NCBI GenBank assembly: GCA_018902385.1
Contig: JABSSW010000048.1
Location: 1 to 64,000 of the forward strand
From: Physcia stellaris
Taxonomy: Eukaryota > Ascomycota > Lecanoromycetes > Caliciales > Physciaceae
DNA length: 64,000 nt
Direction: 5' to 3'
The stretch's first letter is position 1; each line of letters opens with the position of its first letter. The notes beneath the pieces were generated by a model, which saw nothing but the letters and a program-made list of their open reading frames with translations, had not been told where the DNA came from and made no database searches. The position numbers and the translations under genes are program-made. Positions 48,901 through 59,762 of the stretch are shown here, piece by piece.

Positions 48901-49471
48901 AGTCGAGATTTCGTGGTACCTCAATCTGTCAGGTTACGGGGAGCAATGATTGTAGAAAGGTCAATACGCAGCTATCTTGAAGTAGAAGATCGAAAACATT
49001 CAGCAAACCTGAAGATGCCAAGGCCAAGCTAGCTACTTAGTGGGGAAAGCGGGGCACTAGATGGTAAAGTTCACGATCGGATAAATAAGTAAGATCTACA
49101 CAGGGATTACAAGCTTCAACACATGCAATTTCACGACTTGCCTGTGCATAGGTACTGTATGCTCTTCAGGGTAGCAAGGAATACCGTCGAGCCCGTATGT
49201 AAGTGACATTGATTAACCATACTGGTGTTTTGTTTGATCCAAAAAGGTCGAGATTCGTCAGGATGTCCAAGACTTGGGGAAGATAATAATAACATTAGGC
49301 TAAGGAATCGGATGTTCAGTTGCCCCTCGCCCCGAATGTCGTCAGCATCAGGGCAACTGAGGCAACTTTGCCGCGTGTATCAATCCGTCTGCCTATTGGG
49401 CTGGCGGTGCTCTTTTCTTCCTCACCCTTTCCCTTTTCCCTTCCCAAACTATCTCCTACATCAGAACAATC
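48901..49471. promoter_or_regulatory. Divergent intergenic region of thioesterase and fasciclin genes
   Basis: About 570 bases between two divergent start codons. It includes a pyrimidine-rich tract (about 49411-49450) just upstream of the fasciclin ATG, as is common in highly expressed fungal genes. No other feature was recognised. Confidence 0.4.
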
Positions 49472-50893
49472 ATGAAGCTCACGAATGTATTGCCGCTTGC
49501 GGCCCTTACGACCGCCTTCGTCATTCCTGACGAGCAGGTCATGAACCAGGTTGCCATCGAATCGCATAAAACCGCCTCTTCCATTCTCGACAAGATCCCC
49601 TCCAAGGATCAAGTCCACAACTGCTTGGAGGACATCTTCTCCAGCGGTCTCAAAGCAACACAAAATGCCTTCGATCAGGCAGTCGACCACTCCTCAGAAG
49701 CCGCGGAGAAGATTGCAGGAAAACTCGATGCTGCTGCAACCCACACCAAATCCTGGCTCGAGTCTGGGCCATCGACTTTCGATGGGCATCACGGGCATCA
49801 CGGACATCACGGACCTCATGGCAAGCCAAACCTGACCGTCTACCAGCTCATCTCCGAGAGCAAGTACACCACAAAGCTCGCCAAACTCATCGACGAATAT
49901 CCGGAACTAGTCAAAGCTCTTAATGGCACTGCGGCGAATTACACCGTCTTCGCCCCAATTGATTCCGCCTTTGAGAAGATCCCCGAAGACGCACCTAAGC
50001 CATCCAAGGAGGACCTGCAGAAGGTCCTGGAATATCATGTGTCTGATGAGTTCTACCCTGCTGGAAGAGTTCTGGTCACCCATACCATTCCCACACTACT
50101 TGAAGGGGAGGACATCGGTTTCGAAAGACAAAGACTAAGCACCAACATCGGTTTAAGGGGATTGACGGTGAATTTCTACAGCCGTATCATCGCCATCGAC
50201 ATCGTAAGACCCCCTCCCCCTTTTACCTCGTCTTTGGAGAACACTGCTAACACCTCGCAGTTCGGAACCAACGGCGTCATCCACGGCGTCGACAGCATCC
50301 TAATCCCCCCTCCGAAAGTAGTCGACATCATCAGCCTTCTCCCCGGCGAATTCAGCACCCTCGAGCTCGGTCTCGCCAAAACGGATCTCATACCCGCCTT
50401 GAACGACACCTCGAATCACGTCGGCGGCACCCTCTTCGCGCCCTCAAACTTCGCCTTCCTGAAACTCGGGCCTAGGATAAATGCATTCTTGTTCAGCTCC
50501 TACGGCCAAAAGTATCTCAAGGCGCTGCTGAAATACCACGTCGTCGCCAATCAGACACTCTACTCCGACGCTTTCTACAAAGCGGATACAGTTGAAGGAG
50601 CTGGTATCCCCAAGGGATACTTCCATGTTGACCTCCCCACGCTGCTGGAGGATAAGTCCCTCAGCATCGATATTGGCCGCTACGGGCGTCTTATCAGCAT
50701 CAAGATCAACGGCTTTGCGGATGTTACGATAGAGGATGGTATTGCTGCCGATGGCGTCATCCAGGTGATTAGCAATGTGCTTATTCCGCCGAAGAGCGTT
50801 GGTGGTGTCATGCAGCAGTGGCAGGGCGAGGAGCTCAGCGAGGAGGAATTCAAGGCCAGGTTCGAGCCGTTCGTTGGACAGGATGAGCTGTAG
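49472..50893 (+). CDS. Secreted protein with two fasciclin (FAS1) domains
   Basis: Two exons (49472-50203 and 50261-50893) encode 454 residues. The first 15-18 residues (MKLTNVLPLAALTTAFV) form a signal peptide. A helical region is followed by a His/Gly repeat (HHGHHGHHGPHG, about residues 107-118). FAS1 domain 1 starts at NLTVYQLISESKYTTKLAKL, has NYTVFAPIDSAFEKIP and ends at GTNGVIHGVDSILIPP. FAS1 domain 2 has GTLFAPSNFAFLKLG and ends at AADGVIQVISNVLIPP. FAS1 proteins act in cell adhesion at the wall or outside the cell. The intron (50204-50260, gtaaga...gcag) is 57 bases with no stop, so unspliced RNA would simply add 19 residues. It is called an intron because it breaks the domain end. 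No GPI-anchor signal is evident. Confidence 0.9.
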   Translation: MKLTNVLPLAALTTAFVIPDEQVMNQVAIESHKTASSILDKIPSKDQVHNCLEDIFSSGLKATQNAFDQAVDHSSEAAEKIAGKLDAAATHTKSWLESGPSTFDGHHGHHGHHGPHGKPNLTVYQLISESKYTTKLAKLIDEYPELVKALNGTAANYTVFAPIDSAFEKIPEDAPKPSKEDLQKVLEYHVSDEFYPAGRVLVTHTIPTLLEGEDIGFERQRLSTNIGLRGLTVNFYSRIIAIDIVRPPPPFTSSLENTANTSQFGTNGVIHGVDSILIPPPKVVDIISLLPGEFSTLELGLAKTDLIPALNDTSNHVGGTLFAPSNFAFLKLGPRINAFLFSSYGQKYLKALLKYHVVANQTLYSDAFYKADTVEGAGIPKGYFHVDLPTLLEDKSLSIDIGRYGRLISIKINGFADVTIEDGIAADGVIQVISNVLIPPKSVGGVMQQWQGEELSEEEFKARFEPFVGQDEL

Positions 50894-52309
50894 TCTGTTG
50901 TTGTCGTAGAACCTTTAAGTCGTTGGTAAAGCATTAGGGGGCATGAGGGGATATGTCTGCGGTCAATGCTTTATTGTGTAAGTAAGTGTAGCGTGTATTT
51001 GGAGGGTAAAAAAGGAGATCGCATGAGTCTGCTACTACAATGTCAATATCCTGCTTCAATGTGCTACTTTACACCAACATCAGCGAGGTGCTGTATATTC
51101 TTTGTTTTACAAATGCTCTCCTACGTTACGGTGATTAGAATCTACATACTAGCATCTTTCCAAACTTACTCTTGTCACAACGCGTTCCATCTTCCTACTT
51201 CCTTTCTATCAAACCAAACCCAACGTCGCCAACAACTGCCAGTCTCTTTCAAAAAGTAACAGTAACGGCAATCAGTTACCAAATCATTCAACGTTATATC
51301 GCATCGAGTCTCACATATCTCCCTCGATCAAATGCTTCTCTTCCTTTCCCCCCAACCATCTCCCACCAAAAACCCCCAAATCATCAGCAAATGCATGCAT
51401 TGCACTCTAACGCCCCTAGCAGCTAATGCATCGCAAACAGACCTCAACTGTCGTTCTAAAGTAGTGCGAGCGCTTTGCTTCACTTGGGACAGAAAGATGG
51501 TGGGGGCCTTGTTGAAGCAGTGAGATTGCTGTTGGAGGGGGGGCCGGGGGGAATGGTTGAGAGGGGTTTGGCATATTTGGGATTTGGGAAGCAGCGTCTT
51601 TGGGGACGCGGAGGCGGAGGCGGAGGTTTTTCCGTTCATTGCGGGCGGGCTTAGTTGGGGGGATTCGACTAGGGATGGATTTACTAGTACCTAGGTTTAG
51701 AGCCGTGTGCCAGGTACCGTATCGCTGGTAAGTCGAGAGATCGGCAGGCCGTCATGAGCTAGGAATGATCTTGAGAGATGGCTAGTAGTTGTTCGATGAG
51801 TGGATCTTTGACATGACTAAATTCCTAAGTCGCTTTGCTTCCCCTGATGGTTTGTTCATGACTTGATAAACAAGGTTAGGCCGACTGATGACACCCTCCT
51901 CAGCAGGATTTACGTACTTACAAGGACGTCCGGTCTGTTATGCTACGCTTGTCCATTCTTTTGGGATTCAGAGAGAACCGCTAGGTACTCACTCCAGGTT
52001 TTCGGGAGGGCTCAGAAATAAGCGAAGATAGGTACCCAAGCTTGATAGCTCCTCAGGAATACCCCTGGGTACTGTATAAACCCCCTGCCTCCGCCCGAAT
52101 GCCCCGCCGAGATTGTGTTGATGTTGAAGTATGGACTGGTCGAATCAGAGCAGTGGACGAGCTGATCGAAACCTGGTGGTTGAAGAGTAGCCGAACCCGT
52201 GACAGACAACCTATAGCTGCTTGGTGTAATAAGACAGTGACTGATGTCACCTTTGTATCGAGGTAGGATTGGTGTTTCAGGTGATCCTCCTAATAAGGCT
52301 TGTGAACAC
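50894..52309. other. Intergenic region, 1.4 kb
   Basis: No convincing gene. A minus-strand frame of 103 residues (51328-51639) exists but has Ser/Pro-rich low-complexity sequence and no recognised motif. No RNA gene or repeat was seen. Confidence 0.35.
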
Positions 52310-53092
52310 TTAGATTTCGTACTCAGGTACTCTCCACACCTCGTCCTTTCCTCCAACGTCTCTGAATTCGTACTTCAATCGAACCAGCGGCAGAACAACG
52401 TTGTCGAGATCTTGTGGTGGGACATTCATTAGCCGCTCTTCTTCCCGGATGCCTACATGTGTCCCAAGAGTAAACTCCTCAACAACCTTGCCTTGGTCAT
52501 CAAAGTATAGAGCTTTTAATCCCAAATTTCTCTTCCACAACTTCTTCTTGCTGGACCGATAATCATCAAACGTTTTTTTGAAGATGGGGTCGTCGAAATG
52601 TTTCACTTCACCGTGGTACTCTTCTAAGTATTTAATCTTCAAGCTTTTATCCCTGACCATCATCAAGTCAAAACGCGCTTGGTAATCCAATCGAAACCCA
52701 AACACTCTAACTAGACGTGCGAACTCTTCTTCCCATCCAAACTTGTAACCTGAAGCTTTCTCTGTCTTGACGACAAGGTATCTGTTCGACGGCTGAGGGT
52801 TAGGAACAAAGGGTATCGGACGAACAAAGGTTGGCCCAATCGAAGCTGACACAGCTTTCGGATCCCTGGGATCATCAGTCAGCTTACAGCTTATCCAGAA
52901 GTTCAATGCTTGTGCAACGGCGTAGCGAAGGGATATATTGAGCGGTTGATTATAACCACTTCTGTGAAGAGGAGAGTTCCATGAAACTTTCACTGGAAGG
53001 GTACCGTACCGCGTGTTCCATAATGCCTGGAGCACCTTGACCTTCTCGCGAGCTGTCTGTAAAGTAAATGGCGGCTTAGGACCTATGTTCAT
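52310..53092 (-). CDS. Unrecognised 260-residue protein
   Basis: A single open frame of 260 residues starts at the ATG at 53092. It begins MNIGPKPPFTLQTAREK and ends KDEVWRVPEYEI. It is rich in aromatic and charged residues (FGWEEEFARLVRVFGFRLDY; EEYHGEVKHFDDPIFKKTF) and reads like a soluble globular protein without signal peptide or membrane segment. No family was recognised. Its promoter and first 27 codons are duplicated at 54551-54900, downstream of the neighbouring secreted-protein gene. Confidence 0.7.
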   Translation of the reverse strand: MNIGPKPPFTLQTAREKVKVLQALWNTRYGTLPVKVSWNSPLHRSGYNQPLNISLRYAVAQALNFWISCKLTDDPRDPKAVSASIGPTFVRPIPFVPNPQPSNRYLVVKTEKASGYKFGWEEEFARLVRVFGFRLDYQARFDLMMVRDKSLKIKYLEEYHGEVKHFDDPIFKKTFDDYRSSKKKLWKRNLGLKALYFDDQGKVVEEFTLGTHVGIREEERLMNVPPQDLDNVVLPLVRLKYEFRDVGGKDEVWRVPEYEI

Positions 53093-53345
53093 TGTAGAGT
53101 GCCAATTGTGAGAACGATCCTATGACCAGCGTAGAGAATTGATTTAGAGCATCGAGTTCGGTTCCAGCAAGAGACCGACGGTGGTCAGAGATTGGGTGGG
53201 ACATCATTCGACACATCGTTTGCAGTCTCATCGCTTCCGGTCTCTCGGGTCAAGGCTGCATGTATGGTGAAGGGCATTCGAGGGAGTACATCCCTCGGCG
53301 CAGATCATCTGCAAGGGATGATCTGTGGGAGTAGACCCCTATATA
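53040..53345. repeat. Segmental duplication, copy 1 (start of the 260-aa gene and its promoter)
   Basis: It aligns in direct orientation with about 54555-54905. Shared landmarks are the gene start, TCTCATCGCTTCC, TCAAGGCTGC/TTAAGGCTGC and GTAGACCCCT, and the CCGTGCGTAGCC motif downstream. The copies are clearly diverged (many substitutions and small gaps). Confidence 0.75.
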
Positions 53346-53876
53346 AAACCCGTGCGTAGCCCATTACTGCAGTGATTTTGGTCTGCTCAATGGCCTTTGG
53401 AGCTTAGCTTGATCATCAAACCTCAATATCTCTTCCACTTGCTAACTAGTATAGTTGATCATGAAACATTATGGAATCGTTGAAGTGCTCCAATTCACCA
53501 TGGTGTTATCCTCGAACATCAGTTCCCAATCTATGTACGTTCACAGTACATCCATTCGTGTATCCTTTGCTGCGTGAACACAGTCATATAATCACTCGCG
53601 CAACTCCTCTGTCGACATCTCCTTTACTTATAAATACCGTCTTCGCACCATCTTTACTTTAGTTCTTCCCTCACAACCCATTTCTTAAGGTACCCTGGAG
53701 GTCCGCACGAATCTACACATAATCTTTCCAAATTCTACCCTTCATCAATCAATACTTGTAACATAATAGCAAAAAGACACAGTAAAAGCATCAGAGACTG
53801 CCCAAAGACCATCATACCGCGTCCCAAAGCCCCCTCATTCCGACCACCAACTACCAAATCGAATCAAGAAACCAAG

Positions 53877-54519
53877 ATGCTTACCACGACTCTGTCTCTC
53901 ACCGCCCTCTTGAGCATCATGGGCTCCTTTCAAGGAGCTCTCGGTCTGCCAGCTACCTCATCCGCAAGCTTAAGCCCTGAGAGCACCGCTAGCCTGGATG
54001 GGCTTGTGCAAGCTACCCCTACGTCGGCCGTACCATTGGCAGCGAGCCTGAATTCCACCGTCTCACCACCTAGCTCTAAATCTGAACCCAACGACTCATT
54101 TATCCATATCTCTTCACGCGATCAAGGAATCGCCTGGGCGGGGATCTTTGACAACGAGAAATGCAAAGGCTCGCCGGTCAGCAGTCGCCCCAACCTGACA
54201 GGTACATACCCCATATCTAGATATTAAAGGGTTCATAATTTAACTCGGACTTTATGCAGCTGAAAGATGTTCACCCCTCGACATCAATGCGTTCATCGGT
54301 CAAACGTACTTGGGCATATTCTGGGGCTCCGATCCCACGGCGAGGATCGATGCTGTTGATACTTGGCGCACACGTAATTGTGATGGTACAAGGATTCAGA
54401 GAATTGTGAGGAAGGATTATCCTCAAATTGGACCTGGGTCTTGCGTTAATGTTACGGAGGGCAAGAACTATCCTTTTTCGGTAGACGTGGGACTGTGGCA
54501 GCCTTCCTACAACAGGTAG
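53877..54519 (+). CDS. Small secreted protein with four cysteines
   Basis: Two exons (53877-54201 and 54260-54519) give 585 bases and 194 residues. The intron is 58 bp with gtacat...gcag ends. A hydrophobic signal peptide (MLTTTLSLTALLSIMGSF, cleavage likely after GALG near residue 23) is followed by a Ser/Thr/Pro-rich stretch with a potential N-glycosylation site. The C-terminal domain has four Cys (NEKCKGS, AERCSPL, RNCDGT, GSCVNV), enough for two disulphides. No family was recognised. Size, secretion and even cysteine number fit the general profile of fungal secreted effector-like or surface proteins, but nothing here shows a host-interaction role. The gene sits between the two copies of the segmental duplication. 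Confidence 0.8.
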
Positions 54520-54550
54520 TGAAAACCATGTACTCCGTACATACATGTAC

Positions 54551-54634
54551 TTAATGTTCCATTAGAGCGTAAAGCACCTTGGCTTTCTGGCGAGCTGTCT
54601 GTAATGTCAAAGGCGCTTTAGAAACTATGTTCAT
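54551..54634 (-). pseudogene. Truncated copy of the 260-aa gene
   Basis: From the ATG at 54634 the frame reads MNIVSKAPLTLQTARQKAKV and stops after 27 codons. It is closely similar to the first 24 residues of the gene at 52310-53092 (MNIGPKPPFTLQTAREKVKV). The rest of the coding sequence is missing, so this is a truncated duplicate. Confidence 0.8.
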
Positions 54635-54905
54635 TGCAGAGTGCCAAATGCGTGAACGATCCTTTCTAGCGTAGAGGACTTGTTTAGGGCATATGCATCG
54701 AAGAATGTCGGCTTCAGCGAGGGAGTCGTTGTTGCCAGAGACTGAATGGGACATTGTGCGAGGCACGTCCGTCGTCTGTTGCTGTAGTCTCATCGCTTCC
54801 AATCTTTGGTGTCTCGGATTAAGGCTGCGTGTATGTTGGCTCGGGTGGGTGGTGAAAGAGGAGTACATCCCTCCGTGAAGATGATTTATGGGTGTAGACC
54901 CCTGA
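54555..54905. repeat. Segmental duplication, copy 2
   Basis: Diverged direct copy of about 53040-53345, containing the truncated gene start and its upstream region. Confidence 0.75.
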
Positions 54906-55065
54906 AGATCTTATGGTCCGTGCGTAGCCGTTGGGACTGAGGGGGAATCCCTCCTCGTCCAGAATGCAACGAACGAGTGTTTATCTCATTTGTTATGGTT
55001 CTTCTACGCTGCAACACCCTAGGAGAGGAGCAAGAAGAACTTCAGACCATGATCTGATATGCTCA

Positions 55066-57910
55066 ATGGCCCCAAATCCCTCGGTCAAGCGAAAACAACA
55101 GTCAGATTCAAACAACCAGTCATCTTCAAAGCGTGCAGCTAAACGTGTCAAAACCTCAAGAGCTAGAAGTATACTTGCCCAGACTTCCGACAAAGCTTTA
55201 AACAAGAATGGCGACCTTGACGTTTCTACCTTCGTCAAGGCGCGAGAGTATGAGATTAAAGCCATGGAATCTAGCATGGGCTCCTCCAGGATGTCCTTGG
55301 CTAGCAGAGCTTTCCAGCAAGTACCTAAGGACTTGAGAAGGAGAACCGCAAGTCACAATGTCAAGAAAGTACCCAACAGGTTGAGAGCTAGGGCGACAAA
55401 AGAGGTCAGTTTTCTCACACGATTTCAAGGAGTTCTGACGCGGGCTTGTACATCTGCAGAAAGCTGATTACTCTGACAAAAGTACCTAGATGAAAGACGA
55501 CAATACGCCAACTGTCAGCGCTCGCCGTAGAAACCCGACTCCGCATATGCGGCTGCGTTTGGAGACAGCCAAGAAGCTCGAATCACTCAGCAAACGTATA
55601 CAGATCAAACGTGACAAGGCTTATAATCTAAAGCACAATCTAAATGGTCCCGATCCAGCACAGAAGACCTCGACCACCCCGAAGCCTCCAAGACCGAAGA
55701 AAAATGCATTGGCTACGCCTCTCAAACAATTCTCCAAATATCGGAGACGCCAGGTCCACAAGTCTTGGCTGCCCACGCACATATGGCATGCCAAGCGAGC
55801 TCACATGCCTGAGCCTAAAGTACCATTATGGCGATTCGCAATTCCACTGAGTCCTACGGACAAGGTACACAGACCAACTCATCGTGCTGGCTCATCAAAG
55901 GGGTGTGTGGCATGGGATACAAGCTACGTGAGCACTATTTCAGTCAAAGGGGTAGAAGCAAGCCTCTTGGGATTGCTGAGGGCTCTCGGCGTCGAAGAAG
56001 CTCATTTGACTGGGAAACAAGGCTTGAAGTGGAGGCGAGGCACAAGATTTTGGGATGGGTGGATTAGGGAAAGAGATGGCGATGGAAGCTCAATTGCTGA
56101 AGTACAAATTATCTGGTGCGCTCAAGAAGCAAAACCTCCCGAAGACACTATTACCGCGAAGAAAAAGGACAAAAGACAATTCTTCTTGAGAGTTCATCCA
56201 TCTGCGTTTCTCCAAGTCTGGATTGAAGTCCTCAAAGTTGCTAAGATCCAGAAACCTTCCCCAGATGTTGAAGACCTTCGCTTCGAAATTGGCAGTATCG
56301 AGATTGCAGGACCAGGTTCAACAGAGGCCTTGGTTGGCATCCTGCATCCTAAGTCTCAGCCCAGCACAGAATCATCGGATGACTCCCCTGATAAAGTGTG
56401 GTCTCGGCTCAGCACACTAACCAACCCATCCGCTCTACCTGCTTCCACCATCTTAAGCTTCAATATCCATGACCCACGCCTTTTCCATCCGCCGCGTACA
56501 ATTAAACCAACTGGCACCGACAGCAGGGAGCATGATCTCTTGACATTACTTGCCACTTGGCCACCGGACACCACAAGCGCTCCATCACATCTGTATACTC
56601 AGAACGCTCGTTACGCAGCCTCTCGTCTTCCCAGTCAGAAGGCCATCAATCGACGCAAAGGTGACGCTCTTCCTGGCAACTACCCTCATCTACTTCCGAC
56701 TGACCCAGCGATCCCCGTCATCCTTTTCGCCACCCGTGCGCCCTCGCTCAATTTACAAGGCAGTTGGACTTTGCTTCTCCCTTGGAAATGCGTCCTTCCC
56801 GTTTGGTACTCCCTGATGCACTATCCACTCTCCACTGGCGGCAATCCTCGCTTTGGTGGTCTGCAGGAGAGGCGCCAGATATTATTCGAGCAAGGCCAGC
56901 CATGGTTGCCTGGTGACTACCAAGGCACCAGAGCCGGGTGGCAATGGGAGATCATGGAAAGGGAAAAGCGGAAGAAGGCTTGGGAAAAGAGACCGAAGTC
57001 TAAGCGAGTTTCATGGGACGCCGTAGATCTGGGTGATGGGAGAAAGGGTGAGATTGGCCAGGGCTGGGCGTGTGATTGGGAGAGACTTTTCAAGGGACCT
57101 CCACCACCAGGGGACGAGCCAAGCACGCAACATTCTTCTACGAAAGATACTCCAGCTGCAAAGCAGGCATCCTCGAAGGAGCCGCCAGGACCGGCATCCC
57201 AACCACAACCAACACCATCAGCCCCTCAAGCTCCACCAGATGCATCCAAACTGCCAACCCTCCCCACAAAGCCACCACTCGACATTGTCCACTTTCCCTC
57301 CGCCCTCGTTCCCAGCGTCTCATCCATTCCCACTCACGCATTAGTCTCAGTCCACCTCACCTTGCTTCACCGCGGCAGCCCCACAACCTGCGCCCGCATC
57401 TATCGCCTCCCAAGCGATCCCACCTCTCGCAAAAAGTGGCATTCCCTCCTGTCCTCTATCCAGTCCAAGCCCTCATCTTCCAAGCATTCCCATGCTCAAG
57501 TCTCGCTTTCGAAAGCAACAAAGAAAAACAAACGATCTCTCCCATCAAGCTTAGCAGACCTGCCCCCAGACGCACCTGCGCATGTCAAACGACAAGCTCT
57601 AGCTAGAGCGCTAATCAATGGGCCAGCTACGCCGAATGAAGAGGATTATCCTACTTGTCCGCCTGAAGAAGACCTGATTGGGTTTGTGACAACAGGGAAC
57701 TTTGACCTTGGGAGGGGTAGGGGAGCAGCTGTGGGAAATCTGGTAATAACGCGAATTCTTGAGAACAGTGACGCTGGACATGAACGAAAGGAAACTGGAG
57801 AGGACAAAGGGGAAGTTAAAACGAGGACATTCAAGAGGGAAGACCACCTTTGCATAGTGCGCAATGCTGGTCAGAACGTTGGGCGACTGGCAAGGTGGGA
57901 GTTCATCTAG
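55066..57910 (+). CDS. POP1: Ribonuclease P/MRP protein subunit POP1
   Basis: Two exons (55066-55404 and 55490-57910) encode 919 residues. POP1 is the largest protein subunit of nuclear RNase P (tRNA 5' maturation) and RNase MRP (rRNA processing). Seen: DVSTFVKAREYEIKAMESS (about residues 52-70), the basic motif RRRTASHNVKKVPNRLR (about 91-107), and RRRQVHKSWLPTHIWHAKRA (about 197-216). The POPLD domain, about 496-596, includes LPVWYSLMHYPLSTGGNPRF and GLQERRQILFEQGQPWLPGD. A Pro/Ser/Thr-rich linker covers about residues 651-713, before a C-terminal domain ending in NAGQNVGRLARWEFI. The intron is 85 bp. The ATG at 55066 is preferred over an upstream in-frame one at 54931 because the POP1-like sequence starts there. 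Confidence 0.95.
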
Positions 57911-58550
57911 AAGACTGCTGCTTTTACTCTCAAACGAGGAAGAAGCGGTATATACTCTCTCTTTGAAGAGAAGTAGAGACACCAATATTTATTGATGATC
58001 CGGTGGGTCCGCACGTTCTCGACTTCCTCCGTATTGGCTTTCTCATAATTAGCGAAGGGACTCCTCCTGTTGAGGATCCCTGAAATATCCATGCAGGCTT
58101 CCGCATAGCTCCAATTTCCCTTGTAGCTTACATCTCAAGTCATCACAAGCTCCTGTGCGTATTGAGATTCCGATTCCATATTTGTCAACCCTTCAAGGGC
58201 CGACAAGGGCGGCCATTCTTGTTGTCGGGATGCAGGAGGATGTCCCCTCACCGTCAACTTTCCTTATGTCATGTAGGTTCTTTCTTTTAGAGTCAAACAG
58301 GCGTCCGTCAACAGAACAACTCTAACGACGGTATTCCAAACACGCGGATGTGGTTATGAGATTCGGGTATAAACGCTATGGCTCACGAACATCTACTTGA
58401 TGTTTATGGAAAAGACGCCTAGACATTTCATATAAACATTGCAAGACCAGACTGTTGCATGGCGAAGTACTTACATTACAATTTGATCGCCGTTGTACTC
58501 GAGCTCCAGCTTGCTTAGACGTCTTGCAATGCAGATACAGAGCTACGAAG
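57911..58550. other. Convergent intergenic region
   Basis: About 640 bases between the ends of POP1 and the small membrane-protein gene. No gene or RNA was recognised. Confidence 0.4.
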
Positions 58551-59191
58551 TCACTCGCGGCCCACAATGGATAATGAGATCTCCAGCAGATCCTTTCCTG
58601 TCGAGCTTGGTGGCGCAAACATGAAAGGAGCGTCCTGCGATGGAGTATTCACGTTGTCCCCGCAGCGCCCTTGTCCAAACCAGCGATGAAGAATTACGCT
58701 TATCCATCTCGAAGGCAGAATACCCAGCACCAGACATCGGTTAAACTTCGTTAGTGGAGTTCGACTGATGGCTGAGATGTTTTCGACGCAAGCAACTGAG
58801 AAAGCTCCTAGAGTTCCTGCGATCAAAATGATGTTTTGGTATCTGTCGGATCGATGCAAATGGTGCAGGGCAAGCTCGGTCAGGGTCAACAACGAGATTG
58901 CTCCAATAAACACTGCGGGCGGAGGGTCTTTAAACGTTCTTACTGCAAGGCTGATTATGCGTGTCTAGTGCTAAAATCAGCGCAAACAACCATGATGATA
59001 CAATTCCAGCATACAGCGATTAAGCTATAGTTACCCCAGCCTAGAGCACCCTCCTCGTCACCAACTCCTAGACATAAGGCTGGCGAATGAAGAGGATCAT
59101 ATGCCATGGCCACAAGGCCCCAGAGGAGCTCAAGTAGGAGTAACGAGGCATGGAGTAGATACTCGTTTCCCGCTGGTCGGTGTGGCTCCAT
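58551..59191 (-). CDS. Small multi-pass membrane protein, family not recognised
   Basis: Exons 59015-59191 and 58551-58964 give 591 bases and 196 residues; the 50-bp intron (gtatgc...ctag, with GCTGAT as branch-site candidate) restores one frame. Three hydrophobic segments are clear: ASLLLLELLWGLVAMAY, AVFIGAISLLTLTELALHHL and ILIAGTLGAFSVACVENI. A weaker one spans the splice junction (NYSLIATRIISLAV). The C-terminal part (58551-58700) is polar. No motif pointing to a function was seen. It is divergent from the Est1-like gene. Confidence 0.65.
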
Positions 59192-59762
59192 GACTTTGCG
59201 AGTGTTAACGGCGGGTCAATGCAGTCTTGCCTTTACGAAGATAATAAAGCCTAATAGAGGCGCAAGGCGGGGTGAGTCTGCGAGGCCATCTGAGTTGTCA
59301 TCTGGAGGTGAAAAAGGCTAAGTCAGCACAACTAACGGGAACGTGCCTCTGACTGACCCTAGCTGCAGGCATCTTTAACTATTACACATTGCCGCCGCAA
59401 CATCAACAAGGAATTTATATATGAAGCCGGCGCCCACCTCTAGCTTTATCTACAAAAGTCAGGATAGAGATGTTCAAGTATCCTCCTCATTCAAATTTTC
59501 TTTCAACATTTCGTTAATCTATCTAACATCTAAAAAGAACACCGTTCATCAAGCGAAGCGTGCGACATCCAATCGGGGTCGGCAAGCTCGAGCCTTTCAA
59601 TCGCATCTATATAAATTCACTGCGTACAGCGTCGAGTCGATCTCAGCTTGAATATTCATCCACCGAGGCTAGCAGCGTGACTCCCAGCGTGGGGCAACTA
59701 TCAACGGCGACACTGCAGGACTCGCTGTCAACCCAGCTCTCGGGGCTTCCTCTACAACAAGC
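59192..59762. promoter_or_regulatory. Divergent intergenic region
   Basis: Separates the small membrane-protein gene from the Est1-like gene. A frame overlapping the start of the latter from 59560 could be an upstream exon but has no recognisable content. Confidence 0.35.
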
